Of a DNA stretch of 64,000 bases, positions 34,085 to 45,289 are shown piece after piece; positions within the stretch are counted from its first letter, which is position 1; each line of letters begins with the position of its first letter. Source of the stretch: Daldinia sp. FL1419. Its lineage: Eukaryota; Ascomycota; Sordariomycetes; Xylariales; Hypoxylaceae. The stretch is from positions 62,001 to 126,000 of the forward strand of contig MU623444.1 in NCBI GenBank assembly GCA_025201765.1, given 5' to 3'. The notes beneath the pieces are model-generated. The model saw only the letters and a list, made by a program, of their open reading frames with translations. It ran no database searches and was not told where the DNA came from. A program made the position numbers and the translations under genes.

Positions 34085-35548
34085 TTATAGGAAGAAGAGG
34101 GCGGCGAGAACGGCGAATAAGCCGGTCGCACCGGTGCTGGCGACTTGAGCGACGGCGCCGCCGGTGGCGATGGGGATTGGGGGCTTGGATACCGAGCCGG
34201 TGGGGTTGGGAATGGTGGTTGTGTTGGCGCTCACGATCGGGGTGGTGATAGGGGCCGGAGGCGGCGGGGGAGGAGTGACCATGGAAGAGGTCGAGCAGGG
34301 CGTCGTGGTGGTAACGGTGACGATCTCGACGGGAGTGGTGGGGGTCTCAGTCTCGCACGAGCAGGGAGCTGTCTCGGTTACGGTGCTCTTGATGACCGTA
34401 GGAGGAGTCTCCTTAGGGGTGTCTTTGGGCGGCATGGTTTCCTTGGGGGTCTCCTTGGGGGGAGTGGTTTCCTTGGGAGTTTCTTTAGGAGGAGTAGTCT
34501 CCTTGGGCGTATCCTTGGGCGGCTCCGCAGGATACGAAGGCACTGCTGGGTAGGAAGGCTCGGCGGGATAGGAAGGTTCGGCGGGGTACGACGGTTCCGC
34601 AGGATATGAGGGTTCGGCGGGCTCCGTGGGATATGCTGGCTCAGTAGGATACGCCGGTTCTGTGGGGTATCCTGGCTCTGTGGGATATCCGGGGGTTGAA
34701 CTGGGAGTCTCCTTTGGTGGCTTGGTCTCCTTCGGGGTGTCCTTGGGAGGAGGAGTATCTTTAGGAGTGTCCTTCGGCGGGGGAGTCTCCTTGGGGGTCT
34801 CGCTTGTAGAGCAAGGTGTTGTGGTGGTTATGGTGATCTCCACAGTTGTGTTTTCGTCACAAGGGGTGGTGGAGGGTGACTCGGTAGGAGTCTCAGTAGG
34901 GTGGGTGGAGCAAGGAGTGGTCGTTGTGATGGTAGTCTCTACGACGATATCTTTACCACCAGAGTTCTTAGGGGTTTCCTTCGCGTCTTCGCACTTGTCG
35001 GGGGCGAATTCGCCGACAAGTTTAGACAATTTGTTTACCACCTCGTCGGCAACGTCCTGTGCGATGTCGCGTCCCGCTTCCGGGACCTGGTTGACGACAC
35101 CGTCAACGAGGGACTTAGCAGCACCTCCAATATCCTGAACGGCACCGCCGACGATGGAGCACAGAGCCCATTTCTCAAACTCCTTCTTCTTGCCCGTTAC
35201 ATCCTTGAGTAGACCCTCGGCCGCAGGACCCAGAGGTGTCACAATTTCTGTAAGTCCTACTGCATCGACTAGCGAAAGCTCGCCATCGCCACCGGTTAAC
35301 TCCTTTCCGCCATCTATGAGTAGTTTAACGAGGTCCTTCGCGTCGTTCTCCACGCCCTTAATGTCAGAGCCATCGAACGCCTTAACGGAACCATCGAGCT
35401 TCGCAATAGCATCGGAGACCTTTCCAACAATCGATTTTATGCCGTCAATGTCCCGCGGTACTACTTCATTCCTCCACACGGGCATCGGCTTAGCCATTAC
35501 ACCAGTCGCGGACAGAGCCGCTAAAGAAAGAACAGATGACGTCTTCAT
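34085..35548 (-). CDS. HsbA-type GPI-anchored cell wall protein with Thr/Pro repeats
   Basis: 487 aa, intronless. The signal peptide is MKTSSVLSLAALSATGVMA. Residues about 30-190 (RDIDGIKSIVGKVSDAIAKL, then ELSLVDAVGLTEIVTPLGPA) resemble the hydrophobic surface-binding protein A / galactomannoprotein domain. The stalk has four TTTTPCS-like modules, KETPPK-type repeats and a run of YPTEP/YPAEP repeats. The C-terminus (GGAVAQVASTGATGLFAVLA and a hydrophobic end) fits a GPI signal. Predicted location is cell wall or outer membrane leaflet, with an adhesive or surface-binding role. The repeat part keeps long open frames on the opposite strand; these are shadows of the repeats. Confidence 0.85.
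   Translation of the reverse strand: MKTSSVLSLAALSATGVMAKPMPVWRNEVVPRDIDGIKSIVGKVSDAIAKLDGSVKAFDGSDIKGVENDAKDLVKLLIDGGKELTGGDGELSLVDAVGLTEIVTPLGPAAEGLLKDVTGKKKEFEKWALCSIVGGAVQDIGGAAKSLVDGVVNQVPEAGRDIAQDVADEVVNKLSKLVGEFAPDKCEDAKETPKNSGGKDIVVETTITTTTPCSTHPTETPTESPSTTPCDENTTVEITITTTTPCSTSETPKETPPPKDTPKDTPPPKDTPKETKPPKETPSSTPGYPTEPGYPTEPAYPTEPAYPTEPAEPSYPAEPSYPAEPSYPAEPSYPAVPSYPAEPPKDTPKETTPPKETPKETTPPKETPKETMPPKDTPKETPPTVIKSTVTETAPCSCETETPTTPVEIVTVTTTTPCSTSSMVTPPPPPPAPITTPIVSANTTTIPNPTGSVSKPPIPIATGGAVAQVASTGATGLFAVLAALFFL
34397..34805 (-). repeat. Coding repeat tract of the HsbA-type gene
   Basis: Degenerate 18-bp units encode YPTEP/SYPAEP (about 34527-34700), flanked on both sides by units encoding PPKETPKET-like text (about 34400-34525 and 34706-34805). 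Copy number may vary between strains. Confidence 0.75.
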
Positions 35549-37089
35549 GTTTGTGATGGAAACACTTATAAAGAGAAGAAAAAGAAAGAAGGAAAGGATT
35601 CCGGATCTCTAATAATGAACGCAAACCCGATGCAGCCGAATGACCATGAAATGAGTGTCTAAGACGGAAAAGAAAAAAAAAAACCCTATGAAGAAACACA
35701 AGTTGAACTATCCGCCGATCATCGAGACGGTCATCCATATTGGTATTATATATAAGCTCGACGATGAGAAGACGGGGCTACGCCAAGCTGTTTGAACTCG
35801 CTGCTGAGCCGCCTCTGGATGTAGGACAGGGTATAGCTAGGTTAGAACCCGTTGTCAAAAGTGTATAGGATTCCGACGCCGAGAAGACTGGCAAGGAAAG
35901 TAACGTTAGCGTAGCGTGCCGGATGGCAAAAATAACTTTGAGGTCAAGGATCTAATATTGTTACTAGGTCAGGATAGGCTATCGCTATTGTGCGGCGAGA
36001 TATTGCTTAACTGTCGAGCAAGGCGATCCGGGGAAGATCTAGTGATCGATAATTCCCGTGCCTGACTAGGAGTACACGCACCCTAGCGACAGGACAGGTA
36101 TTAAGGGGAGTGGAAGCCAAGTTTAGGATCTCCCAAACGGGAATCTCGATTTGAGGTGGACCACCTACGACGCCGCGAACTGCCTATATAGGACAACCGG
36201 TACACACAGCCTCATATCGACTTGCTTCAACTTGATGGAACGACGCTGCATCAAACTAGAAATAGAAGTTGACATGTAGAATGCTAGTTAATTCTTAGTA
36301 TTAACTAATAGCGATATTTATATTAATAGGTAGGTACCTAAATCATAGTTAATAGCTATTCTTCAATTAGACATGTTACGACACATGAATAGATCCGCTG
36401 TTGATAATATCTTGCGTGGTTGGTGTATTCGATCAACTTGATCGACTTGGGTCTGAATCATGGTGATGATAAAGTTCATTCACGTTCTCGAACCTCGATT
36501 CATCATAAGAGGAATAACCAGAAGAATAGAGAAGAGAGGTGGAAGAAATGAGGGTGCAGAAGGATCTATTATTCTGAAACATGGCTCTCTGGATTTGGTG
36601 AATCCTTCGACTTTGTGATGGCGGGGCCTAAGAAATACAAGACTGCCGGACTAGACCTACGGCGTGGGACGAGCTGAGAACGAAATAGGGAACTCGAATA
36701 GGTTCAAAAGGCGATTGAGAGTATTGGCATCGATAATGAATTTTATACTTTCGCATTATCGGATATATCTTCGATCTGGTCTACGGCACGCTTTCCAGGG
36801 CGCCATGCTTGACGTCGATGTAGTTAACATATACCTTGCCAGACACGCGGTAAAAATGCGTGCTTGAGATAAATATAGAATCTTGTAAGTGAGAAGTTAG
36901 AAAATGGAAATAGTGGGAATATCACATCGACCCCCACTAAAGGATCACTAAAGATTCCAACCGAAGCTATTGATTCAGGTGGATCGCTTGTGCCTCTCAG
37001 AAATCGCGATTTTCGTTTCGAATAGGCCTGATCAAGTAGGTGGGAATAAAGTATCGAGGTGTAATCACGGTCGAATGGTCACCGTCGCC
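35549..37089. other. Intergenic, promoter of the HsbA-type gene
   Basis: A minus-strand TATATATAA lies at 35746-35754, about 200 bp upstream of the start, and a TAGGTAGGTACCTA motif near 36329-36342. No gene seen in the rest. Confidence 0.45.
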
Positions 37090-38091
37090 TCATGGAAGTC
37101 TTTCCCCTTTTCTCGTAGCTTGCGCGACTTCAGACTGCGTCGTGTCTTCCGCATATCTCTTATAAGCAGCGATATACTGTTCATCGGCACTCCAGGTATC
37201 CTTCACACTCTGTCGCGCAACTGTCGCGTCAGACCATTTCCTCCACCTAGCCCATATTCTCTCTTCTTCCTCGTCGCCGGCTTGTCCCGGGGCCGGAATC
37301 CCCACTCCTCCGGGCTTATAATGGTCAATGAGGAAGAGGCGCTTTGCCCAGGGTGCAAGCATAACATCCACCAAGCTGAAAGTACGGCCGAGGAACCACG
37401 GTCCACTCTCGTCGCCGTCTTTTTCGTTTTCTAGAATCTCTTTTACAAACGTCCTTATTTGACCGAGAAACCCTTCTCGCGCCTCTTGGATGCTGTATCC
37501 CTTACCGGAAGTGTGTTGCAGCACCCGATAGAAACCCGGCACGATCTTACTGCTAATGTGATCAATCCAGAGTCTGCATCTCGCGCGCTCGTACGGGTCG
37601 CTAGGCAATAACCCAGGTCCGTTTTCTTTGTCGTCGGCGTACGCTTCATTAAGATACTCGCAGACGACGGCGCTCTCGTACAACGGCTTTCGCTTATTCC
37701 CCTTTTGTTCCGCATCCACGGGAACAGCTAACGTGGGTACGAGACCTCGAGGGTTGAGCGCTAAGAAGTCGGGGGCTTTGGCGTAGGGATTAATCTCAAC
37801 ATATTGATGCGGAATACGCTTTTCGTGTAGCACAATCCAAGTCCGTTGAACAAACGGACAAAACCAACCGCCGTATAATTTTAAGGGATGCTCGGCTGCG
37901 TGATCGGCCGCGAATCCGGCTGCGGCGCCGGTAGCGTTTTCCGGTAGCGAGGTATCCACCGTCGCCGGCATGATGCTCTTTTGTTTCTTAGGAGACCAGC
38001 TAAGTCGAGTAAAGTGATGCGATTGGGATAACTGTGGTCGGTGACGTATGCGCAACGCTTTCTGGACAATGCTTACTGATTGCCCCTTCAT
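37090..38091 (-). CDS. Omega-class-type glutathione S-transferase
   Basis: Predicted glutathione transferase or thiol transferase of 333 aa, single exon. The thioredoxin-fold N-domain has KLYGGWFCPFVQRTWIVLHE, where C78 is the omega-type catalytic cysteine. NPRGLVPTLAVP has the cis-Pro, and ESAVVCEYLNE is the GSH-binding ESxxxCEYL. The C-terminal helical domain has RCRLWIDHISSKIVPGFY. About 40 residues precede a second Met (residue 41, MPATVDTS). They are basic and Ser-rich, so this could be a mitochondrial presequence or simply 5' leader, with the protein starting at 37971. The family reduces dehydroascorbate or glutathionylated substrates in stress response. Confidence 0.9.
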   Translation of the reverse strand: MKGQSVSIVQKALRIRHRPQLSQSHHFTRLSWSPKKQKSIMPATVDTSLPENATGAAAGFAADHAAEHPLKLYGGWFCPFVQRTWIVLHEKRIPHQYVEINPYAKAPDFLALNPRGLVPTLAVPVDAEQKGNKRKPLYESAVVCEYLNEAYADDKENGPGLLPSDPYERARCRLWIDHISSKIVPGFYRVLQHTSGKGYSIQEAREGFLGQIRTFVKEILENEKDGDESGPWFLGRTFSLVDVMLAPWAKRLFLIDHYKPGGVGIPAPGQAGDEEEERIWARWRKWSDATVARQSVKDTWSADEQYIAAYKRYAEDTTQSEVAQATRKGERLP

Positions 38092-38528
38092 GAGATGATG
38101 CTTGAGAGAATGAGAGGTTTAAACGGAGGTAACATTAATTTGGAGTGAAGATTTAGGTACAATACATACAGCGATGACATCAAGATGTAACAGCGGTACA
38201 CTGCAGCTAACTGCAGCCAACTGCGGGGAAATCGGCTACCTGTCCTACCTGTATGCAGCTATACTACTAGGTGCATTGCTCGCTAACAGATGGGCGCCTA
38301 GGTACCTAGGTACTCTCTAACGCTAATACTCATCATCAAACGGAAATAATCAATTATATCATTCCAATTATAACATCAACAACTCATCGTATAGCCCAAC
38401 ACATTAATACTACTACTACTATAAGCTCTTCTCGTCGTCAGCTTCATATAAATGAACAACTCAGTTGGGTATCATCCGCTTCTATTACCCCAAAAAGCTA
38501 ACAACGTCCAATTCATATGCAGATCTTG
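38092..38528. other. Spacer with CCTAGGTACCTAGGTAC motif
   Basis: The motif lies at 38297-38313. The spacer also holds the GST promoter (minus) and the 3' end of the esterase-CorA gene. No gene seen. Confidence 0.45.
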
Positions 38529-41500
38529 TTAATACCCATCCTTCATTATCCTCTTCCACGTCCCACGACCCGCCAGTCTCCTCCTCGTCGCCGTCTTACG
38601 GTTTAAATCCGGAATGACGTATTCGCTAGGACGCTCTGCTCGAACCGTCTCCCAGAAATCGTAACCCCGCTCCCGACGTCGTTCTGCTCGCTGCTCGCGT
38701 TGTTCTCGTTGCTGCCTGCGCCGCTGCTTCGCCTGTCGTGACGCCTCGGGTTCGAGTTTCTCCAGCTTGGCCGTACTATTCTCCATACCTTTCTTTGCCA
38801 ATTTCCAACACCCTTTAAAGGTGCTTTGTACGCGACCACTGAAAGCTGCTAGAAGTGTACCGCCGATGAGCACTGCGGATACGGGGACTGTAACGGTATC
38901 GGTCAGCGCAGCACCTTACGAGGTAGATAATTCAGCTTGGAAAAGGAGCGAGAACTTACGCGAGACGGCGCCAATAAACCCAAGACTGACGAAGTTGTCG
39001 TCTTCACCTCCCCACTCCTTGGTATTCATACCGAACAAACTCGTAAAGAAGCTTAGCGGTAGGAATAGCACCGTAAACGTCGTGAAGATCATTACGGAAA
39101 GATTTTGAGAGCTAGCTAGCTCAGTCTGTAATCGCGACCATCGCACTTCGTCCACTTGCGCTTGGCGTTGTATCATTTCTTGAAGTTTCTCGTACTACGA
39201 GCATCGTGTTAATAGCCGTCTCGATTTTTACGTTGTACGGGTTTAACCTCGTCGGTTAGCACTTACATCCTTCTTGGTATTGTCTACCCGTTTAATCATA
39301 TCGTGTACCTGTTTCTGGTACTCTTGCAATCGTTTCAATGCCTCATCCAGAAATCCTCGGCCATTCTCCGTGAAAGACAAAAGCTCAGGTCTCTCGTAGC
39401 TTTCCTTCATCGCCTTAATCGCAGCCTCCTGTTCCGAGAAGAGGTTCATCATCGTATTAAGTTCATCATCCATATCTCTGAGCTCAAGCAAGGCCGATGT
39501 ATTCTCGCGGTTTTCTCGTTCTGATTGCTCTAGTTCCCGCTTGTGTCGTTGTTTTATGCTTTCGGATCGGTTATCCTCTGGTTCATCTGAATCTGAATCA
39601 TCAAATATTCTATCCCGGAACGTCTGCATTCTGAACCGTTTAAGGGATGAAGTCATCTTTTCAGTCTATTGGAAGTTAGCGGTTACTCTTGTGAAAATTC
39701 GGGATCCAGGGGCACGTACAAGTATTCCAAGAGCTTCCTCGAATATGCGGAAGATCTCTAGATCGGGATGAGAAGTCCTGTCGAGTAATACCGTAACTGC
39801 GTGCAGAGTTACGAAAGCCGCGAGATCCAATGCATTCTCACATCGGCCGCTGAGGTCTCCGTTCAATTCGTTGTATACGCTGTTTCTCAAGTCTGCCTGT
39901 TGAAATAGCGGACCTTCCGTCGGATGAGACTCGCGCTTCGGGAAGAAAGTCGTCAATGTTGCTTTGGGAAACGTTAGCAAAATACCGAAGGTATTTACTG
40001 CGTGAACCTACTCGTATCTACTGCCCAGAGCCACAGCTGATCAACCATAAGCACATTACCATCAATAATGTCGTTCTCTAGCTCGGAATCACTCTCCTCT
40101 TTGTAAGTCGCCGTGTCGGCAGTCTTCAGCGTGTCCGCGGTTGACATCAATCTACTTCCTGGCGAAAGGGCGCTTATGGGTTCTTTGCCGTCACCTACAT
40201 GATACATATCCCGCTTCCTCTTGAAAGGTATTGCAATCCTCTCTTTGGTAAGCTTGTACAACATTTGATCGTCGTCCCGGGCGTAGGTATCCCGGAGAGC
40301 CGGATAACCATACTGATCTAGGGTTCTCCGTGTATTAAGGGGTGGGTCATGTCCAATATACTGCCAAATTACCCGCGAGTCGAGCGACTCAAGCTCGGCA
40401 ACATCTCTCGGAACAGGTCTTGCTCGACCTTGATCCATTCTTCGCCTGATGATATTCCGACGCTTCACAACGTTTACATATGTATCATAATGTAGATACG
40501 GTAAATATAGGTATAGGTGTGTCGGAGTAATCGCGGGGCTGGGGCTGGGGCTCTCACCAGCCCGGCCAGGAGACGGTGGACGAGGTGAACCTATTGTGGA
40601 ACTCAGCACCCTATTCTAACCCCCGAGTCTTACAACGAGGTGAAACAAGGGTTGCTTACCGGCTTCTGAAGGAACAAATGCACATCCAGGCTTAACATAC
40701 GATGCATGTAAGTTCGTGTGCCTCCCTTGCACGTGTCTATTCACCCAGTTTTCGTTACTAAGGAGTTTTTCGAAATTTCGATTCTGCGTCTCGGAGAGCT
40801 TATCGAAGATTTTCTAAATCTTTTTAGTAAGATTCAATCATATCTTAAAGGAGTTGTACCTTGACCCAATGTGGATTATTAAACGGCAGATGAATCCACA
40901 TAAACTTCCTTCTCGCGGGATCCGGTCGAGAAAAGCCAGCGCCCATGCTTTGTAATGTAGAAGCATGGCTAACGCCAACCTGCGAGCCGAAAGAATCTTC
41001 CTTAGTGGTAGTTAAGCCTGACACGGCTGCCCTTGGGGAGACATCCTCCCCGTAAGGCTCTGAATTAGTGGTCCTAGCCGTCTCGGTGCTACTCCTGGAT
41101 GACGGACGATGAAATCCAGGGGTCGAAAGGGCGGGAACAGTCAGTCCGCGGCTTCTTCGCGATGAAGAGGCAGGGATAGGCTCTGTTGACGCTCCCGAGA
41201 TAGGCGGTCGCGAAGAATGACTCGTCACAACGATCTCGGGTGACTGACTGGTCTTGGGTTCGTTCCCGGAGTTCTCTGGTGGGCTACTCGGCCGGACCGA
41301 GCCCAGAATCATCTGACCAAAGTCCTGCATGATCCCTAATGCGCCTGCTATTGGTGAAGGGCCTGATAACGGGCGCTGTGGTCTGAACATGCCTCGATGC
41401 CGCCTGGCCGCCACAGTATTCATCCGCTCTTGAAGGCACTTCTCCGGACCCTTTTCGAGGAAATCCTTCAAAATGTGCTTTGATATGTAGAGCCTGATTT

Positions 41501-42841
41501 CCTGACCAGATTCACCTTCAGGGTCCCCATAAAATCCAATCAGCTCGAGTTTGATATTTTCGCTTAGTCTTAGGGGAGTATGTTCGAATTTCGCGCTGAG
41601 CTCTCCCGCCTTCTTGATAGCAGAACTCAAGTCGGCCAGAAATGAGTGCATTGTCCGGATATTGGCGGGACCAAATGACGCGCAATGAGCGTGGTCGCTC
41701 TCGAGAGATAAGGCTTGCTCTCCTCGACTCCCAAGTAAACCCGATTTAATGGATGTTAACGGGGCGCTAAAGTGGACTTCGTCGAAGTCGGCACCGCCGA
41801 GACCAGACAATTGAGAATCGACTGTCTCGTAGAAGGTCCATATACGCAGCTCGCTAGCAATTTCCATGAACTGATCATTTAACCGCAATAACGACTTGTT
41901 CCCTAGCCGCAGCTCGCGAGCGATAGACCTGGGAAGCGGGCCTTGCAGGTACATTAGATGTTGGATGCATTCCCGCAGATGGGGCATCGACATGTAACTC
42001 GAGCCACGATGCGGAGTAGCTAATACACATTAGTAGCCAAACGTACCGGCATCGTGTACGGAAACGAGATAAAAGAAACTAGAGGCTTACCGAAGAAAGC
42101 AATACCGTGGCAATCAAAGATTAGAGGCCTAAACTCGGGGTTATGATTCGCTTTGACCAAAGCCAGCTTTGCAACGAGGCCACCAATGCTATGGCAGATA
42201 AAAAAGATAGGTCTAGATTTCGTCTGGCGTACGCGTATTTTCTTAATCTGTTCAAGGAGGTCGTCGGCAGCTTGATCTAGAGTCATACCTTCTGCTAGCT
42301 CACGATGACGATAAAGCAACACTCGTGCTGTGCTGACTTCCTTGCGAATGCCCTGCCGAATCCATGTTTGACTCGCCTTCGGCAGGGGGCGGTTAATCGT
42401 AGGCGAGAGAATACTGCTTCCTGGCAGTTCCTTGACGGTGGAGTAGCGATGTAGCTCGTTCGGTGCTGGAGATCCAAAGTAATCCTCCGTGAGAGGATCC
42501 CTAGCCCAGGTGTCGACTGGCGACGCGCCGATGCAAGGCACAGCGATAATGTCGACCGTAGTCTGGTTGTAGCCGTGCCCATTAACGTCGCCGTCAATGT
42601 GTGCGAACCCCGGTTCCGGATCCCAATGCGAATAGCCGCTATCGATAGACCTCTTACTATCGAGGCCATCGCCATATTCCGACCCGTCGCTGTGTGCTGC
42701 TGCGTGATCACTAGCCTCGTGTTCGCTAGTTCTATTATTCATCTCCGGAGCGCTATTAGTGGAGCGTGTCGTCGCATCTTGTAGCTCCAACTCAGCTTCA
42801 AGTCCCAAACCACCAGAGTCTTCGCGACCGGCTTCCGCCAT
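38529..42841 (-). CDS. Serine esterase / CorA-like membrane fusion protein
   Basis: 1,292 aa from eight exons (42091-42841, 40860-42019, 40660-40813, 40012-40590, 39720-39961, 39267-39665, 38960-39194, 38529-38887) in one continuous frame. The acidic N-terminus (1-90) is followed by an alpha/beta-hydrolase of the DUF676/PGAP1 serine-esterase type (about 95-420): VDIIAVPC, nucleophile elbow FFICHSIGGLVAK (S218), HGIAFFATPHRGSS, and a late His in ESDHAHCASF. A disordered Ser/Pro linker leads to HLPFNNPHWVKKI, then the fungal CorA-type region with HLYLYLPYLHYDTYVNVVKR, RPVPRDVAELESLDSRVIWQ and TLDQYGYPALRDTYARDDDQ. The end has two membrane helices around LFGMN (1149-1152) and a basic cytosolic tail. 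Each half is known in fungi; the role of the combination is unclear. Confidence 0.88.
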
Positions 42842-44364
42842 TTTGACTTGACGTCTTTTGCCCTACTTCTCGTTCAACCTTCTTCACGACACGGCCATGC
42901 TAGATGCAGGGTCTTAAGTCGCGTATCATAGAGCACACCAAACTGGAAGTAGTCACTCCAAGTCACCAAACATCCAAACCTGTTGTAAGGTTTGTATAAA
43001 AAAGGCCGCCAAAATTCGTATAGGATAGCAATGCGGTGTTTGCCTTATATTTATTACTGCCTACCCTCCATATGCATTGTCCGTCAGCTGCTTCGCTGCG
43101 GCTCTTCGCCATCGAGATTTTCCCCGGAGTTACAGAGGAGGTGGATCTCTTATTGGCTAGCCAGGGAGAAGCATAGTGGCTGCGGGCGTAACCGTAAGAT
43201 GAAGATCCTCAGCTGACAGCAGGGGGTTCCAATGCGGCTGGCGGCCAAGGCGGTTATACGGCAGTCACCTCTTTTTCTACATAGAGTATATTGGTACGAA
43301 TATCCGAACGGTCACTCATTATTGATCGCATAACATCGAGTTAATAACCAGCGCGATTATAAACAGTAAAATGATCGAGAAGTGCCCTCCCCGAAACTTA
43401 TTTCGAAATATCTCCATCAAGTTATGAATAATTATGAATAATTATACTCCCAACGAAGATAACTACAGAGGGTCATATCCCGCGATGGCTCAATATGGAT
43501 CGTCATGAGAATAGCCCACTGCTAAATTATGACGAGGCATTTCGACTAAATCGGAATGATCGCTGTGTCGGAATGAGATAAGACCTAAGACCTAAGACAC
43601 ACACATACTGGACCTCACCTCACTTCACTTCAGCACCCGGCTAGGCGAGTTGAAGAAAGCGACTAACCAAATGGTTGCAATAGCTTCTCACTATGTAATA
43701 CTAAAAACCAAACCATTCTCTAAAAATAGGTTTCTTCTCCTGCTTAATAGACTTGATGCCTTGGCCTTTTTGACAGATTTATTCAATTTCGATAATCAAC
43801 GATTCTCTGTATAACTAGGGGCTTTCAATACACGATAAACACATTCGTACTTCTACGCAATGCCCTTCCGCTTCTATCGCCCAGGGCGTAATATGACGTG
43901 CATATTTAGTCGTATTGATCCCTATTGATGTGCTAAATACGCGTTGCTCAACACCGAGGTATGGGCTGTGCCGTGGGAGTGCATAGCCATCTCTGCGCAC
44001 CGACCTAAATACGCCCTAAGAAGTATGTAGCCCTATGTGTGTATCCTATCCCTAAAGCATTATAATCCAAAATTCACGACGAACCCTATAACTCGATAGG
44101 TCAAGCAAAGCAGTGGCGTAATGCTAAAGCCTGATAGATAAACGTGCCTATATGGAGCTGTAACGATAGATACCGTTTCGGTAATTCTTCAGCATAGACA
44201 TGTTTAAACGTATCACGTCAGCCCTAAGACCGTACGAGCATGCACGGTTTCTAAATCACCAACAGTCGCGTTGGACGACTATATAACAAGAGGGTCGGAG
44301 AGCATCAGAGCATGTATTTCAGAGAGCCATTATCTTAGCTACTTACTTCATCAATAAAGTCACT
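42842..44364. other. Intergenic, divergent promoters
   Basis: Between the esterase-CorA gene (minus) and the sulfotransferase-like gene (plus). It holds a tandem ATTATGAATA pair near 43425-43444. No gene is supported. Confidence 0.45.
44280..44286 (+). promoter_or_regulatory. TATA box of the sulfotransferase-like gene
   Basis: TATATAA, 79 bp upstream of the ATG at 44365. Confidence 0.55.
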
Positions 44365-45289
44365 ATGGGAGGCGTTGCATCTATACCGACAGACCCTTCA
44401 CGAAACGTGCAGGTTATCTCAGCAGGATACTCACGAACTGGGACCGTATCCATGTCCATGGCCTTGGCAAAATTAGTCGACGGTCCAGTACTCCATGGCG
44501 GAACACAGATATTAACACGTGATGATGGTATATTAATCCTCTACGACTTAACATCCACGGCGCTAACATCAGCTCAGATTATTGTTCGACATGGGTCAAA
44601 GCATACGAAGCTAGGGAAGCCGGTGATAGGGAGCAGACTTTGAAGCTCGTCCGGAAGGCGACCGCCGGCTTTTCTGCGACTGCAGATTTGCCGCCATCCG
44701 ACTTCATACCCGAAATGATGGAGCTATATCCGGAAGCGAAGGTGGTGCTGGTCCGCAGGGACCCGGTGAAGTGGTGGAATAGCATAGCGACTTTGACCAG
44801 CAGAACTACGCCGTGGTGGCTTGGCATCGTGCTGGCCCCTTTTCCTGGATGGAGATATATTCCGACATTTGCAAGCGTGTATAGCAGATCGACATTACGA
44901 CTCGCAGGGCTAGAAGCGAAGAACGCTAAACCAGCAGAACTAATTGAGAAGGGCGGTCCTCGTATGTCTCATCTTCTATGCCCCTTATCTTCACTTAGCC
45001 AAATACTAACGACTACTTTTTCGCAGACATTCTAGAAGCTCATCATGAGAAGGTTAGATCCGTTGTCCCTCCAGAGCAACTACTGGAGATGGACTTGAGC
45101 GAGGGGTGGGAACCCCTTTGCCGATTCTTGGGGGTGCCAGTTCCCGACGAGCCATTCCCCAGAGCGAACGACGGCCAGGCGGCGGATGCGTACGCTACAA
45201 AAGTTCTGCTCAAAGTCTTCCAAGCTTGGGCTGGTTTTTTTTCTGTTGCGGGGCTTGGGATTTACTCTGCCTTCCGACTATTGAAATGA
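44365..45289 (+). CDS. Sulfotransferase-like P-loop protein, membrane-anchored
   Basis: 269 aa from exons 44365-44527, 44578-44961 and 45027-45289 (introns 50 and 65 bp). It is of the fungal sulfotransferase-4 type (often mislabelled NAD-dependent epimerase). The N-terminus VQVISAGYSRTGTVSMSMAL is the PAPS-binding P-loop-like segment, ending in the usual GPVLHGG. Splicing gives DDDYCSTWVKAYEAREAGDR. The second signature is EMMELYPEAKVVLVRRDPVK with WW following. GWEPLCRFLGVPVPDEPFPR is the C-terminal family motif. A final hydrophobic segment (FQAWAGFFSVAGLGIYSAF) fits a membrane anchor. The sulfate acceptor is unknown. Confidence 0.88.

Noticed and set aside
34145..35612. Long plus-strand open frames (Gly/Val/Ser-rich) over the HsbA-type gene
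   Set aside because: They mirror the Thr/Pro codon repeats of the minus-strand gene and have no start context, signal or domain.
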